Position numbers and translations under genes: made by a program. From Bacillota bacterium (GTDB lineage: Bacteria > Bacillota > Clostridia > Lachnospirales > Lachnospiraceae), in assembly GCA_023415595.1 (NCBI GenBank), contig JAEZJW010000168.1:7914-71913 (forward strand): a DNA stretch of 64,000 nt, given 5' to 3'. The notes beneath the pieces were generated by a model. That model was not told the origin of the DNA and made no database searches. It saw only the letters and a list, made by a program, of their open reading frames with translations. Below are positions 8,428 through 16,567 of this stretch, one piece after another; positions within the stretch are counted from its first letter, which is position 1; each line of letters starts with the position of its first letter.

Positions 8428-9297
8428 ATGAGGGATGGGGATGGAATGAGGAGTATTAACTTAATATCGGTTTATAATCATATGGATGGATATTTAGAAG
8501 AGGCAGAGCAGGAAGACCATATCGCTTTTCCGGAACTATGGGATAAGTATGCTATAAAGCCATATTGGGATGACATTAGCCAATGGGCACCTTTTGATCT
8601 TTCTGATCGAAAGCCGAAACCAATAACAGATACTGTTTCCTTGAAAAAGCAGGTCGATATGCTGAGATCAATGGATCTGGGAGCAATTCAGTCAGAATTT
8701 CAAAGCGTAATGAGTAAACTTCCGGGATATGATTCGGACGATATGACAGTTGCCATATATCCGTTGGACGACAAAAATGAATTAGTCAAAGAGAGACAGA
8801 ACGGAGTTCTGGGGGATTGCATCTTTGGCAATATAATGCTTCAGGTCAATCCTTTTGCAGAGAATTACTTAACATGGATTCCTTATGTATTTGCCCATGA
8901 ATATCATCACTGTATCTGGGGCCATTACAGGTACGTAATTCGCGGGGGAGGGAACGGAACACTTTTAGAAGCATTATTAATTGACGGGCAGGCAGATTCC
9001 TTTGCCAAGAGCATTTATCCTTCCTTACATCCTGCCTGGATCGAACAGATTTCTGAGAATGACGAAAGGGAACTATGGAAAATGCATTACGCCGACCGGC
9101 TGAAGCATACAGAATTTGATTATCCGAAGTACATGTTTGGCAGCAGGGAGGACGGGGTTCCATGGTGTGCCGGTTATTTCTTTGGATATCGCATTATTGA
9201 AAGCTTTAGAAAGAGGTTTCCCCATATCGATTATAAAAGCATGTTGGAAATGGATACGGAGGAAATCTATACTTTAAGCTGTTATCAGCAGGATTAA
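8428..9297 (+). CDS. DUF2268-like putative zinc-dependent peptidase
   Basis: The protein contains AHEYHH, an HExxH zinc-metallopeptidase signature, at about residues 152-157, followed by LLEALLIDGQADSFA, where a third ligand and the conserved helix of DUF2268 (YjaZ-like) predicted proteases are expected. Length (about 289 residues) and overall layout fit that family, which has no well-established substrate. No signal peptide is seen, so it is probably cytoplasmic. The start is uncertain: ATG 8428 and ATG 8446 are in frame, and the G-rich bases before 8446 could serve as its ribosome binding site. It follows the yajC terminator. Confidence 0.75.
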   Translation: MRDGDGMRSINLISVYNHMDGYLEEAEQEDHIAFPELWDKYAIKPYWDDISQWAPFDLSDRKPKPITDTVSLKKQVDMLRSMDLGAIQSEFQSVMSKLPGYDSDDMTVAIYPLDDKNELVKERQNGVLGDCIFGNIMLQVNPFAENYLTWIPYVFAHEYHHCIWGHYRYVIRGGGNGTLLEALLIDGQADSFAKSIYPSLHPAWIEQISENDERELWKMHYADRLKHTEFDYPKYMFGSREDGVPWCAGYFFGYRIIESFRKRFPHIDYKSMLEMDTEEIYTLSCYQQD

Positions 9298-9347
9298 TTT
9301 TTATTATATCAGGAATAATAAGAATATTATGAGAACGGAGGTTTCTT

Positions 9348-9581
9348 ATGCATCAGGGTCAGGAGAAATTTTATCAATTTATTATGGAACGGGTACAGGA
9401 GGATAAGGCGGAGGATGCCAAGGCACTGCTAGAGGAGCACTTCAGGAAGCAGCAGGAGGGTAGATTTACGAAGGATGATATCAGACAGTTTATTCCGAAG
9501 ATGACTGCCATGTTGAAACCGGACCATAAGGATGAGGTTCTTGGGATTATGAACGAATTTGCTGAAAAGCATGGAGAATAA
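9348..9581 (+). CDS. Small helical protein of unknown function (77 aa)
   Basis: The frame is preceded by ACGGAGG with ideal spacing and followed within 3 nt by a long terminator, so it is very likely a real gene. The product is charged and predicted almost entirely helical, with no membrane segment and no cysteine. I do not recognise a family. It may be co-transcribed with the metallopeptidase gene 50 nt upstream, since no terminator separates them. Confidence 0.75.
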   Translation: MHQGQEKFYQFIMERVQEDKAEDAKALLEEHFRKQQEGRFTKDDIRQFIPKMTAMLKPDHKDEVLGIMNEFAEKHGE

Positions 9582-9582
9582 T

Positions 9583-9640
9583 AATAGAAATAGCCGGGTT
9601 TCAGGAGCAACAAGCTCGTTGAGTCCGGCTATTTCTATAT
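9583..9640. terminator. Terminator between convergent genes
   Basis: AATAGAAATAGCCGG (9583-9597) pairs with CCGGCTATTTCTAT (9625-9638), capped by a GAGC/GCTC hairpin. It lies between the small plus-strand gene and the 3' end of asnB on the minus strand and may serve both. Confidence 0.75.
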
Positions 9641-9688
9641 TATATGATACATTAGCATTTAATCCTCTTCGCGAAGCCGAAGCACAGC

Positions 9689-11539
9689 TTAAATCAGCTC
9701 GATATGATATTTCTCCAGCCAGTAGTTGATCTGAAGCAGATAGGCAATCAGCTGCGGAGCTGCCATCAGCTGTCCGTACCAGGGCTTTCCGTAATCTGAG
9801 GGGGCAGCGAGAAAGGCTTTCACCTTCCCCAGATCGATAAGTGGTCGGATCGGAGCGTTAGGGTTCTCCAGAACCTCCAGCAGCCGGTTACCCAGCATTC
9901 GCTCATATTCCGGGTGATAAGTTTTGGGATAAGGGCTTTTCTTTCGATACAGGATTTCGTCCGGAATCAGACCGCGGCCGGAATCTCTTAATAATCCTTT
10001 TACCACTCCGTTAGGAGACTTCATCTCCCAGGGAACATTCCATAGGTACTCGACGATCCGGTGGTCAGCGAAGGGAACTCTTGCTTCAAGCCCGGAGTAC
10101 ATACTGCAGCGGTCCATGCGGTCCAGTAACGTAACCATGAACCATTTTAAGTTCAGGTAGGAGATTTCCCTGCGTCGGGCTTCGGTTTTGTCTTCTCCTG
10201 CAAGCTTAGGGGTTTCCTCGATGGATTTTACATAGGCTGCATGAACATAGCCGTCCAGATCAGCCTTAGACAGAAAATCATCGGACAGCAGAAGCTTTCT
10301 CGTATCCATGTTCATGGACCAGGGGAAGGTATCCCGGGCCAGGATTTCCGGATTATGAAACCAGGGATAACCGCCGAAGATTTCATCCGCACACTCCCCG
10401 GTCAGAGCCACTTTTGTTTTTTCTGCCACCTTACTGCAGAAATATAGCAGAGAGGATTCCACATCGGCCATATTGGGCAGGTCCCTGGCATCCACTGCTT
10501 CAAAGAGCTTATCTGCGAGGTCGTCGTTATTACATTCCAGATAAGTATGCTTGCTTTCCACATGCTGAACCATGATATCCACATAGGGGCGGTCCCTGGA
10601 GGGCTGGAAGGAGTTTGATTTAAAATGTCTGTCATTATCCACAAAATCGAAGGAATAGGTCTCAATCTGCTTCCCGTATTTTTTTAGTTCCTTTGCGCAG
10701 ATCGCAGTAACCAGACTGGAGTCCACACCTCCGGACAGGAAGGTGCAGATCGGGATATCGGAAATCATCTGTCTCTTCACGGAATCATAGATCAGGAAGG
10801 AAGTCTTCTCTACGGTATCCGCATAATTATCCATATGCGGTACACTAACCAGATTCCAATAGGGATATTCCTTTCTGCCGCTACTGTCATAGATCATATA
10901 ATGCCCGGGCAGCACCTCATAGACATCCTTAAAGATACCGGTTCCATAAGATTTTGCGGGACCCAGTGCCAGTACTTCGCATAAGCCGGCAGTATCCACT
11001 CTCGGCTTGAAGCCCGGATATACCAACAGGGCTTTGATCTCGGAGGCAAAAACCAGAGTCTCTCCGATCATGGTATAAAACAGGGGCTTAACCCCGAGAC
11101 GATCCCGGAACAGGAGCACCCTTTTGCTATTATCATCCCAGATGGCAAAGGAAAAGATGCCGTTCAGCTCCTTTACGAAATCCGCACCGAAGGCCATATA
11201 GCCGGTCAGGATCACCTCCGTATCCGTATGGGTCTTAAACAGGTATCCCATCCGGATCAGATTATCCCGAAGCTCTGATGTATTGTAGATTTCTCCGTTA
11301 TATATGATTGTATAGGAGGTGCCGAATTTTTCCTTGGTCATTGGCTGGTGCCCGCGGTTTAAATCAATTATGGATAGCCTGGTATGGGCGAACCCTACCT
11401 GAGGGAACAGAAAATCCCCCTCATCGTCCGGACCTCTGTGTGACAGGGCCTGTTTCATTCCGTCCAATATCTTATGCCATTTACCATGCTCCTTCGTATA
11501 ATCAGCCATAGGATTGCTGAAACCGGCTATGCCGCACAT
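9689..11539 (-). CDS. asnB: Glutamine-hydrolysing asparagine synthetase
   Basis: AsnB converts aspartate, glutamine and ATP to asparagine, glutamate and AMP. The N-terminal glutaminase domain starts MCGIAGF, so Cys2 becomes the nucleophile after Met removal. The synthetase domain carries the pyrophosphate-binding motif SGGVDSS. I start at 11539 because only this gives the required Cys2, and a GAGGTGG box lies just upstream; a GTG three codons earlier is rejected. It is 616 residues, normal for the family. It lies downstream of dpaAB on the same strand across a 237-nt gap, so co-expression in sporulation is possible. B. subtilis has a sporulation-linked asparagine synthetase (AsnO), but the link here is inference. 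Confidence 0.95.
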   Translation of the reverse strand: MCGIAGFSNPMADYTKEHGKWHKILDGMKQALSHRGPDDEGDFLFPQVGFAHTRLSIIDLNRGHQPMTKEKFGTSYTIIYNGEIYNTSELRDNLIRMGYLFKTHTDTEVILTGYMAFGADFVKELNGIFSFAIWDDNSKRVLLFRDRLGVKPLFYTMIGETLVFASEIKALLVYPGFKPRVDTAGLCEVLALGPAKSYGTGIFKDVYEVLPGHYMIYDSSGRKEYPYWNLVSVPHMDNYADTVEKTSFLIYDSVKRQMISDIPICTFLSGGVDSSLVTAICAKELKKYGKQIETYSFDFVDNDRHFKSNSFQPSRDRPYVDIMVQHVESKHTYLECNNDDLADKLFEAVDARDLPNMADVESSLLYFCSKVAEKTKVALTGECADEIFGGYPWFHNPEILARDTFPWSMNMDTRKLLLSDDFLSKADLDGYVHAAYVKSIEETPKLAGEDKTEARRREISYLNLKWFMVTLLDRMDRCSMYSGLEARVPFADHRIVEYLWNVPWEMKSPNGVVKGLLRDSGRGLIPDEILYRKKSPYPKTYHPEYERMLGNRLLEVLENPNAPIRPLIDLGKVKAFLAAPSDYGKPWYGQLMAAPQLIAYLLQINYWLEKYHIELI

Positions 11540-11586
11540 AGGAACCACCTCTTATATTATTTTGCACTACATTTGTTGCATATCCC

Positions 11587-11721
11587 TTACATAAGATGCA
11601 TTAGAGATGCAATTGCCGATAGGATAAGAAAAGGTGCCCACAATCCGAATGCCACGGATACGTCAGGCTGATTATCATGGTAAGCATGAATACCGTGAAT
11701 CATCATGGAGCCATAAGCCAT
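11587..11721 (-). CDS. Possible 44-aa membrane peptide between dpaB and asnB (doubtful)
   Basis: A 44-codon frame (ATG at 11721) encodes a His-containing polar N-terminus followed by a hydrophobic segment rich in Leu, Ile and Ala at about residues 22-40. It reads in the same direction as dpaAB and asnB. No good ribosome binding site is visible. The DNA also shows an AAAGGTGC/GCACCTTT pairing at its flanks, so the region may be a leader structure instead. Confidence 0.2.
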   Translation of the reverse strand: MAYGSMMIHGIHAYHDNQPDVSVAFGLWAPFLILSAIASLMHLM

Positions 11722-11776
11722 AAGGTCCGGGCAATCGAATGGAAAGCACCTTTGCTTTCATATTGAAGAAACGGGT

Positions 11777-12364
11777 CTATTTCGGGCTAAGGATGACGGG
11801 CTGAAGCTGCCGCCCCTGCAGGGCCTCCAGAATCGTAGGATGGATCAGGTCAAAGTGAGCCACCATGGAATATGGCTTTGTTTTGTAATTATCCTGGCCA
11901 TAGGGGACAAAAAAGAGATTCTTTGAGTTCATCAGTAATCCTATGTTTTTCATATTTGCACCCAGGGCATCATTGGTCGAGATAGCCAGAACTACGGGTT
12001 TATTATTCCTCAGATGCCCTTTTGCCGCCATGAGGACGGGAGAGTCGGTAATGCCATAAGCAAGCTTTGCCAGAGTGTTACCGGTGCAGGGTGCTATGAT
12101 AAGGACATCGAGCAGATTGCTCGGTCCGAATTTTTCGGCCTCGATGATTGTTGTAACCGGTGGTTTTCCCGAGATTTTCTCCGCTCTGGTAGACCAATCC
12201 TCTGCTTTACCAAATCTGGTATCGTAGGTGGCGGAGGGGACGGAGAAGATGGGGTACAGATTGGCTCCTTCGGTAGCCAGCTTCTCGAACTCAGTAAATA
12301 CTCTATCAAAAGTACAAAATGATCCGGTCAGGGCAAAGGCCACATTTTTTTCGTTAAGGGTCAT
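11777..12364 (-). CDS. dpaB: Dipicolinate synthase subunit B (SpoVFB)
   Basis: DpaB is the flavoprotein-like partner of DpaA in the mother-cell enzyme that makes dipicolinic acid from the lysine-pathway intermediate, for calcium-DPA loading of the spore core. The 195-residue protein has a flavoprotein (Rossmann-like) fold: VAFALTGSFCTF at the N-terminus and IIAPCTGNTLAKLA in the middle. The ATG follows the dpaA stop codon without a single intervening base, indicating translational coupling. Confidence 0.93.
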   Translation of the reverse strand: MTLNEKNVAFALTGSFCTFDRVFTEFEKLATEGANLYPIFSVPSATYDTRFGKAEDWSTRAEKISGKPPVTTIIEAEKFGPSNLLDVLIIAPCTGNTLAKLAYGITDSPVLMAAKGHLRNNKPVVLAISTNDALGANMKNIGLLMNSKNLFFVPYGQDNYKTKPYSMVAHFDLIHPTILEALQGRQLQPVILSPK

Positions 12365-13273
12365 TTAATCACTTCTTTCTTTCAGGAATGCAATAATTTC
12401 AGTAACCAGAATATCAGAGGAGGTCCTGGGAGCTACTTTGCCGGGGAGTCCCAGACATAGCTTTGCTTTCAGCTTCAGAGAAGTCGCATAGTTATAATCC
12501 ACTCCTCCCGGCGCGGAGGAAATATCGATGATAACAGCATGGGGTTGAACAAGGCTTAAGTTATTCTGATCCAGGATCATAGAAGGAATGGTATTAAATA
12601 TGAAATGGAAGGAGGGCAGAATACTGCTCATGGTAGAGATATGAATCGCATTTAAGCCTGCCGCAGTTGCATAAGCAAGGGCTTCCTTGCTTCTGGCTGC
12701 AACCGTGACATAAGCATCCAGTGCCTTCAGCTTCTGAGCCAGTACCTTGGCACAACGGCCATAGCCTAATACCAGGCAGCTGCTTCCATGGAGGTTCCGG
12801 TCGCTTTCCCGGATCGCTTCCATCAGGGAGCCTTCTGCTGTAGCAATAGCATTCAGGATGGTTATTTTCTCATCCTCCATCAAATCATAGCTTGGAATAT
12901 GCCTGGAGCTGCAGAGGTCGGATAACGGAGCAGGAATGGCACCGCCAATCAGAATCTGATTTTCCCTCAGAAGATAAGCAACATGGGCAATCGTAAGATC
13001 TGTAGGAGGGTTCTTGGAGGTAATGTTAATCTGATCTCTTGTCATGGGAATCGGTCCGATCAGAACCCTGCAGTGATCAAACAGCTCACTTAAGGTATGA
13101 GCCTGATAATGGTTTTGGTCTATTACAGCATTTTCATGCCGGTCCATGTAGTCCTTTACTTCCTCTGACAAGCTGTAGGTGGCAACACGATACCCCTTGG
13201 TCAGAAAGGAAACTGCCATATATACCTGCCTAAGGTCTCCGCCGAATATACCGATATCATAAAGAGGGGACAT
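12365..13273 (-). CDS. dpaA: Dipicolinate synthase subunit A (SpoVFA)
   Basis: DpaA is the dehydrogenase-like subunit of dipicolinate synthase, acting in the mother cell during late sporulation. The 302-residue protein has an N-terminal dehydrogenase-like region starting IGIFGGDLRQ and a second nucleotide-binding segment LVLGYGRCAKVLAQKL at about 168-183, as in the family. CGGAGG precedes the ATG. Its presence marks the organism as a spore former that uses the SpoVF route rather than the EtfA route reported in some clostridia. Confidence 0.95.
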   Translation of the reverse strand: MSPLYDIGIFGGDLRQVYMAVSFLTKGYRVATYSLSEEVKDYMDRHENAVIDQNHYQAHTLSELFDHCRVLIGPIPMTRDQINITSKNPPTDLTIAHVAYLLRENQILIGGAIPAPLSDLCSSRHIPSYDLMEDEKITILNAIATAEGSLMEAIRESDRNLHGSSCLVLGYGRCAKVLAQKLKALDAYVTVAARSKEALAYATAAGLNAIHISTMSSILPSFHFIFNTIPSMILDQNNLSLVQPHAVIIDISSAPGGVDYNYATSLKLKAKLCLGLPGKVAPRTSSDILVTEIIAFLKERSD

Positions 13274-13321
13274 GAAAACCTCCGTTCCGCCTAAGAATTC
13301 TGCTTTGTGAACTCTCTACAC

Positions 13322-13406
13322 TGTGAATTGTGCTTTTCGCAATTCACATTTGGCATTCCTGATTTCCTTCATGCCACATTATATGTTTTGAGGGGTATTA
13401 TGTGAC
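13322..13406 (-). promoter_or_regulatory. Candidate mother-cell sigma promoter and hairpin upstream of dpaA
   Basis: On the minus strand CATATAAT (13385-13378) resembles the -10 of sigma-E and partly that of sigma-K, with GTCACAT (13406-13400) about 14 nt upstream as a possible -35. Between it and the gene, TGTGAATTG/CAATTCACA (13322-13330 and 13340-13348) forms a 9-bp inverted repeat, either a leader hairpin or an operator. The assignment is by motif only. Confidence 0.4.
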
Positions 13407-13487
13407 GCTCTTCTGTTGAAATAGGAAGAAAGGAAAAAAATATGTATCAGATGAATAATTTGTACCATATTGGTTATAGTTATTATC

Positions 13488-13516
13488 TTGACTATTTTGA
13501 AGTTTTGTATTATGAT
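13488..13516 (+). promoter_or_regulatory. Promoter of oppA
   Basis: TTGACT (13488-13493) and TATGAT (13511-13516) are separated by 17 nt, a near-consensus vegetative promoter. Confidence 0.75.
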
Positions 13517-13538
13517 TGTCTTATCATTTATATACTAA

Positions 13539-13568
13539 GGAAGTGTATGGAAATATACTTCCTTTTTA
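13539..13568 (+). terminator. Terminator-like hairpin in the oppA leader (possible attenuator)
   Basis: GGAAGTGTAT (13539-13548) pairs with ATATACTTCC (13553-13562) through one G-U pair, followed at once by TTTTTA. It starts about 16 nt after the expected transcription start and ends about 25 nt before oppA, so it could end transcription early or act only as a 5' stabilising hairpin. Confidence 0.5.
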
Positions 13569-13592
13569 TGTAGAAAAAGGAGGAGAATATTT

Positions 13593-15239
13593 ATGAAATT
13601 AAAGAAAATCCTTGCCGTTTCTTTAGTCATTGCAATGTCAGTTGCGACATTAGCAGGCTGCGGCAAAAAAGCAGGCTCCGGTGCCGGTTCTGAAGACAGA
13701 AGCTTATATCCGGGTACTGCTGAGAAAAATGAGCTTATTGTTAATCTTGGAACTGAGCCCGCGGATATGTGTTCCATCAGGATGACAGATAACCCGTCCT
13801 TCAACGTACTTCGTCATGTGATTGAGAATCTGATGGTTCTGGACGCAAATGACCAGCCTATTCCCGGTGTTGCAAAGGACTACAAGGTTAGTGATGACAA
13901 GCTTACTTATACCTTCAACCTTCGTGAGGATATGAAGTGGACGAATGGTGAGCCCGTTACTGCACATGACTTCGTATTTGCTTGGACTGCACTTCTGGAT
14001 CCTGCATATGCAGCTGAATATGCATCCTTCGGATACGTATTTAAGAACGGCGGCGCTTTCAACAGAGGTGAGGTTGGTGCAGACCAGCTCGGCTTCAAGG
14101 CTCTTGGTGATTATCAGTTAGAAGTAACCTTAGAGAATCCTACCGAGTATTTCCTTTCCCAGTTAGCTTTCGGTGTATTCGCACCTGTGAATGAGAAGGC
14201 TTATAACGAGTTTGGTGAAGCTTATGCTACCGATGCTGACAAGATTGTTACCAACGGACCTTTCAAGATGACTGCTTGGGAGCACGAGAACAAGATCGTT
14301 CTTGAGAAGAACGCAGATTATCCCGATAAGGATAAGATCTATCTTGATAAGCTTACATTTCTTATGATTAATGATACTAACGCAGCTCTTAACTCTTTCA
14401 AAGCCGGTGAAGTTGATATGATCGGTGTTAACGGCGATCAGGCTAAGGGACTCAGAGCTGAGAACTATCCGGTAAACGTATATGATGACGGTGCCGCAGC
14501 TTACTTAGAGTTTAACTTAAAGGATCCTATGCTTCAGAATAATAATCTTCGTAAGGCTCTTACCTATGCAATTGATAAGCAGGCCTTTGTAGATGCTATT
14601 ATAAAGAACGTATCCAAGCCCGCTACTTCCTTTACACCTCCGATCATTAAGATCAACGGTAAGAGCTTCCAGGCAGCGGTTGGTGAGCTTCAGCCCGTAT
14701 TTGACAAGGCTAAGGCAGTTGAGTTCTTAAATAAAGCTAAGGAAGAGTTAGGAACTCAGGATCTTAAGATCACCATGATCAGTGATGATGGTGATACAGC
14801 AGTAAAATATGCTTCCTTCGTACAGGAGCAGATCAGAGCAAACCTTGGTATTGAAATCACAGTTGAGTCCATGCCTTTCAAGAGCAGAATTGAAAGAATG
14901 CAGAACGAAGATTTCTCCATGGTAATGGCTTTATGGGGTCCCGACTATAACGATCCTATGACCTTCCTTGATTTATATGAGTCCACCAATGGCAACAACC
15001 ACTCCAGTTATGCAAATCCTCAGTACGATGATTTATTAGCACAGATTCGTAAGGAGCTTGATCCCAACAAGCGTCAGGAGAAGTTCATCGAGCTGGAGAA
15101 GATCCTGCTTAATGATCTTCCGATCGGTCCTATCTACTGGAGATCCAGAGAGTATGTATACAGCGGTAAGATCAAATCCGGAATCACCAGAACAGCATTC
15201 CAGGATATGAATTACAGATACGTCAAATTAGCTAAGTAA
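13593..15239 (+). CDS. oppA: Oligopeptide ABC transporter, substrate-binding lipoprotein
   Basis: OppA captures peptides outside the membrane and delivers them to the OppBCDF importer. The N-terminus is a lipoprotein signal peptide with lipobox LAGC (Cys23). The mature part is a family 5 extracellular solute-binding protein (DPP/OppA type), 548 residues in all, with the characteristic RKALTYAIDKQ segment. A GGAGG box and a strong promoter precede it, and a terminator follows, so it can be expressed above oppBCDF, which start 370 nt later behind their own promoter. Strongly biased codons suggest high expression. Peptide specificity cannot be told. Confidence 0.95.
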   Translation: MKLKKILAVSLVIAMSVATLAGCGKKAGSGAGSEDRSLYPGTAEKNELIVNLGTEPADMCSIRMTDNPSFNVLRHVIENLMVLDANDQPIPGVAKDYKVSDDKLTYTFNLREDMKWTNGEPVTAHDFVFAWTALLDPAYAAEYASFGYVFKNGGAFNRGEVGADQLGFKALGDYQLEVTLENPTEYFLSQLAFGVFAPVNEKAYNEFGEAYATDADKIVTNGPFKMTAWEHENKIVLEKNADYPDKDKIYLDKLTFLMINDTNAALNSFKAGEVDMIGVNGDQAKGLRAENYPVNVYDDGAAAYLEFNLKDPMLQNNNLRKALTYAIDKQAFVDAIIKNVSKPATSFTPPIIKINGKSFQAAVGELQPVFDKAKAVEFLNKAKEELGTQDLKITMISDDGDTAVKYASFVQEQIRANLGIEITVESMPFKSRIERMQNEDFSMVMALWGPDYNDPMTFLDLYESTNGNNHSSYANPQYDDLLAQIRKELDPNKRQEKFIELEKILLNDLPIGPIYWRSREYVYSGKIKSGITRTAFQDMNYRYVKLAK

Positions 15240-15265
15240 TCAGCTGCAATTAGCAGTTATACAAG

Positions 15266-15310
15266 GTGGTGCGGGCTGTTTAAGTGCAACCCGCACTACA
15301 CTTTTGTTAA
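15266..15310 (+). terminator. Terminator after oppA
   Basis: GTGGTGCGGG (15266-15275) pairs with CCCGCACTAC (15290-15299) through one wobble, followed by a T-rich tail. It separates oppA from oppBCDF and would let only part of transcription continue. Confidence 0.75.
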
Positions 15311-15378
15311 GCATCAGGCTAAAGTGGCCAAATGACAATATCACCAATAATCCCCTCGAATAAAATCGAAAAAAGAGC

Positions 15379-15407
15379 ACGACATTTGTGCTTTACTATA
15401 GTATAAT
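15379..15407 (+). promoter_or_regulatory. Promoter of oppBCDF
   Basis: ACGACA (15379-15384) and a perfect TATAAT (15402-15407) are spaced by 17 nt. The leader to oppB would be about 200 nt. Confidence 0.6.
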
Positions 15408-15449
15408 AGAACGGAAATACGTAGCAGGACAGAAAGATTGTTCCCGGAT

Positions 15450-15549
15450 AGAATTGCCATCCTATATTACTTTTTTATGTGGTTTGGCACCTTAATAGTT
15501 TAAACTATGACACCTAAGACAGGTAAAGGTAATATAGGATAACAATTCT
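15450..15549 (+). ncRNA. Long stem in the oppB leader
   Basis: The 21-nt arms 15450-15470 and 15529-15549 pair over 12 bp (ATCCTATATTAC with GTAATATAGGAT) and 7 bp (AGAATTG with CAATTCT) around a 2-by-2 internal loop. The loop region holds a TAGTTTAAACTA palindrome (15496-15507). No T-run follows, so this is not a terminator. It may be a regulatory leader or a small repeat element. Confidence 0.55.
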
Positions 15550-15615
15550 TTGATGTTGAAAAAGCTTTTACAGTCCTAACAACAAAAACATAAATAACAG
15601 AAAGGAGGAATGCAT

Positions 15616-16563
15616 GTGGCAAAATATATAATTAAAAGATTATTCTATGCATTTTTAACTTTACTTACCCTGGTTGCTCTGACTTTTTTCATGATGCGTA
15701 TGCTGCCCGGCGATCCCTTCATAGGTGAGAAGGCAATTGCACCGACAACAATGAATGCACTGAATGAGAAGTATGGTCTTGATCAGCCCGTTATCGTACA
15801 GTTCGGTATGTATATCAGAAATGTATTCCAGGGAGACTTAGGCCTTTCCATGCATTACGATAATCGCCCTATCACTGATATTATTGCACAAGCATTTCCA
15901 TATTCATTTGACTTAGGAATCAGAGCTCTTATCTTTGCTACAATCATGGGTATCTTGCTCGGAATTGTAGCAGCTGTCAAGCGAGGAACCAAATGGGACA
16001 CCATTTCCATGCTAATAGCGATTATCGGTGTGTCCGTACCGGGCTTTATCGTCGGTTCCCTGTTACAATATTTCCTTGGTTTGAAATTATTCCAGTGGAC
16101 CGGAGTACGTATCTTCCCGATTACCGGTTGGAGCACCTTTTCCAGTAAGATCCTCCCGGCCTTTGCTTTAAGCTTTGGCTCATTGGCAACGATCTCCCGT
16201 TTGATGAGAACCAGTATGCTGGATGTACTTGGCCAGGATTATATTAAGACAGCAAAATCAAAGGGCTTATCTCAGAAGAGGATCGTCTGGAAGCATGCGG
16301 TAAGAAATGCAATCATGCCGGTTATCACAGTACTCGGACCGATTGCGGCTGCCGTACTGACGGGTGCATTTGTTGTTGAAAATATTTTCTCCATACCTGG
16401 TATGGGTAAATTCTTCGTGCTTAGCATCAAGGTACAGGATTATACGATGATTTCGGGAATTACCTTATTTTATGGTGCGTTCCTGGTTATCGCCAACCTG
16501 ATCGTGGACCTGGCCTATGGTTTCATTGACCCTCGTGTTAAGCTATCGGATGTAAAGGAGTGA
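15616..16563 (+). CDS. oppB: Oligopeptide ABC transporter permease
   Basis: OppB is one of the two membrane-spanning subunits of the peptide importer. The roughly 315-residue protein has a first TM helix right after AKYIIKRLFYAF, five further TM helices, and a cytoplasmic EAA-like loop (KTAKSKGLSQKRIVWKHAVR) that contacts the ATPases. The longest frame starts with ATG 15610, which lies against the GGAGG box; the in-frame GTG 15616 is 7 nt away and gives the family-typical N-terminus, so it is preferred. oppC follows after 4 nt. Confidence 0.93.
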   Translation: MAKYIIKRLFYAFLTLLTLVALTFFMMRMLPGDPFIGEKAIAPTTMNALNEKYGLDQPVIVQFGMYIRNVFQGDLGLSMHYDNRPITDIIAQAFPYSFDLGIRALIFATIMGILLGIVAAVKRGTKWDTISMLIAIIGVSVPGFIVGSLLQYFLGLKLFQWTGVRIFPITGWSTFSSKILPAFALSFGSLATISRLMRTSMLDVLGQDYIKTAKSKGLSQKRIVWKHAVRNAIMPVITVLGPIAAAVLTGAFVVENIFSIPGMGKFFVLSIKVQDYTMISGITLFYGAFLVIANLIVDLAYGFIDPRVKLSDVKE

Positions 16564-16567
16564 TGCT

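Noticed and set aside
11540..11776. Possible T-box leader upstream of asnB
   Set aside because: No T-box sequence (AGGGTGGNACCGCG-like) or terminator/antiterminator pair was found on the minus strand.
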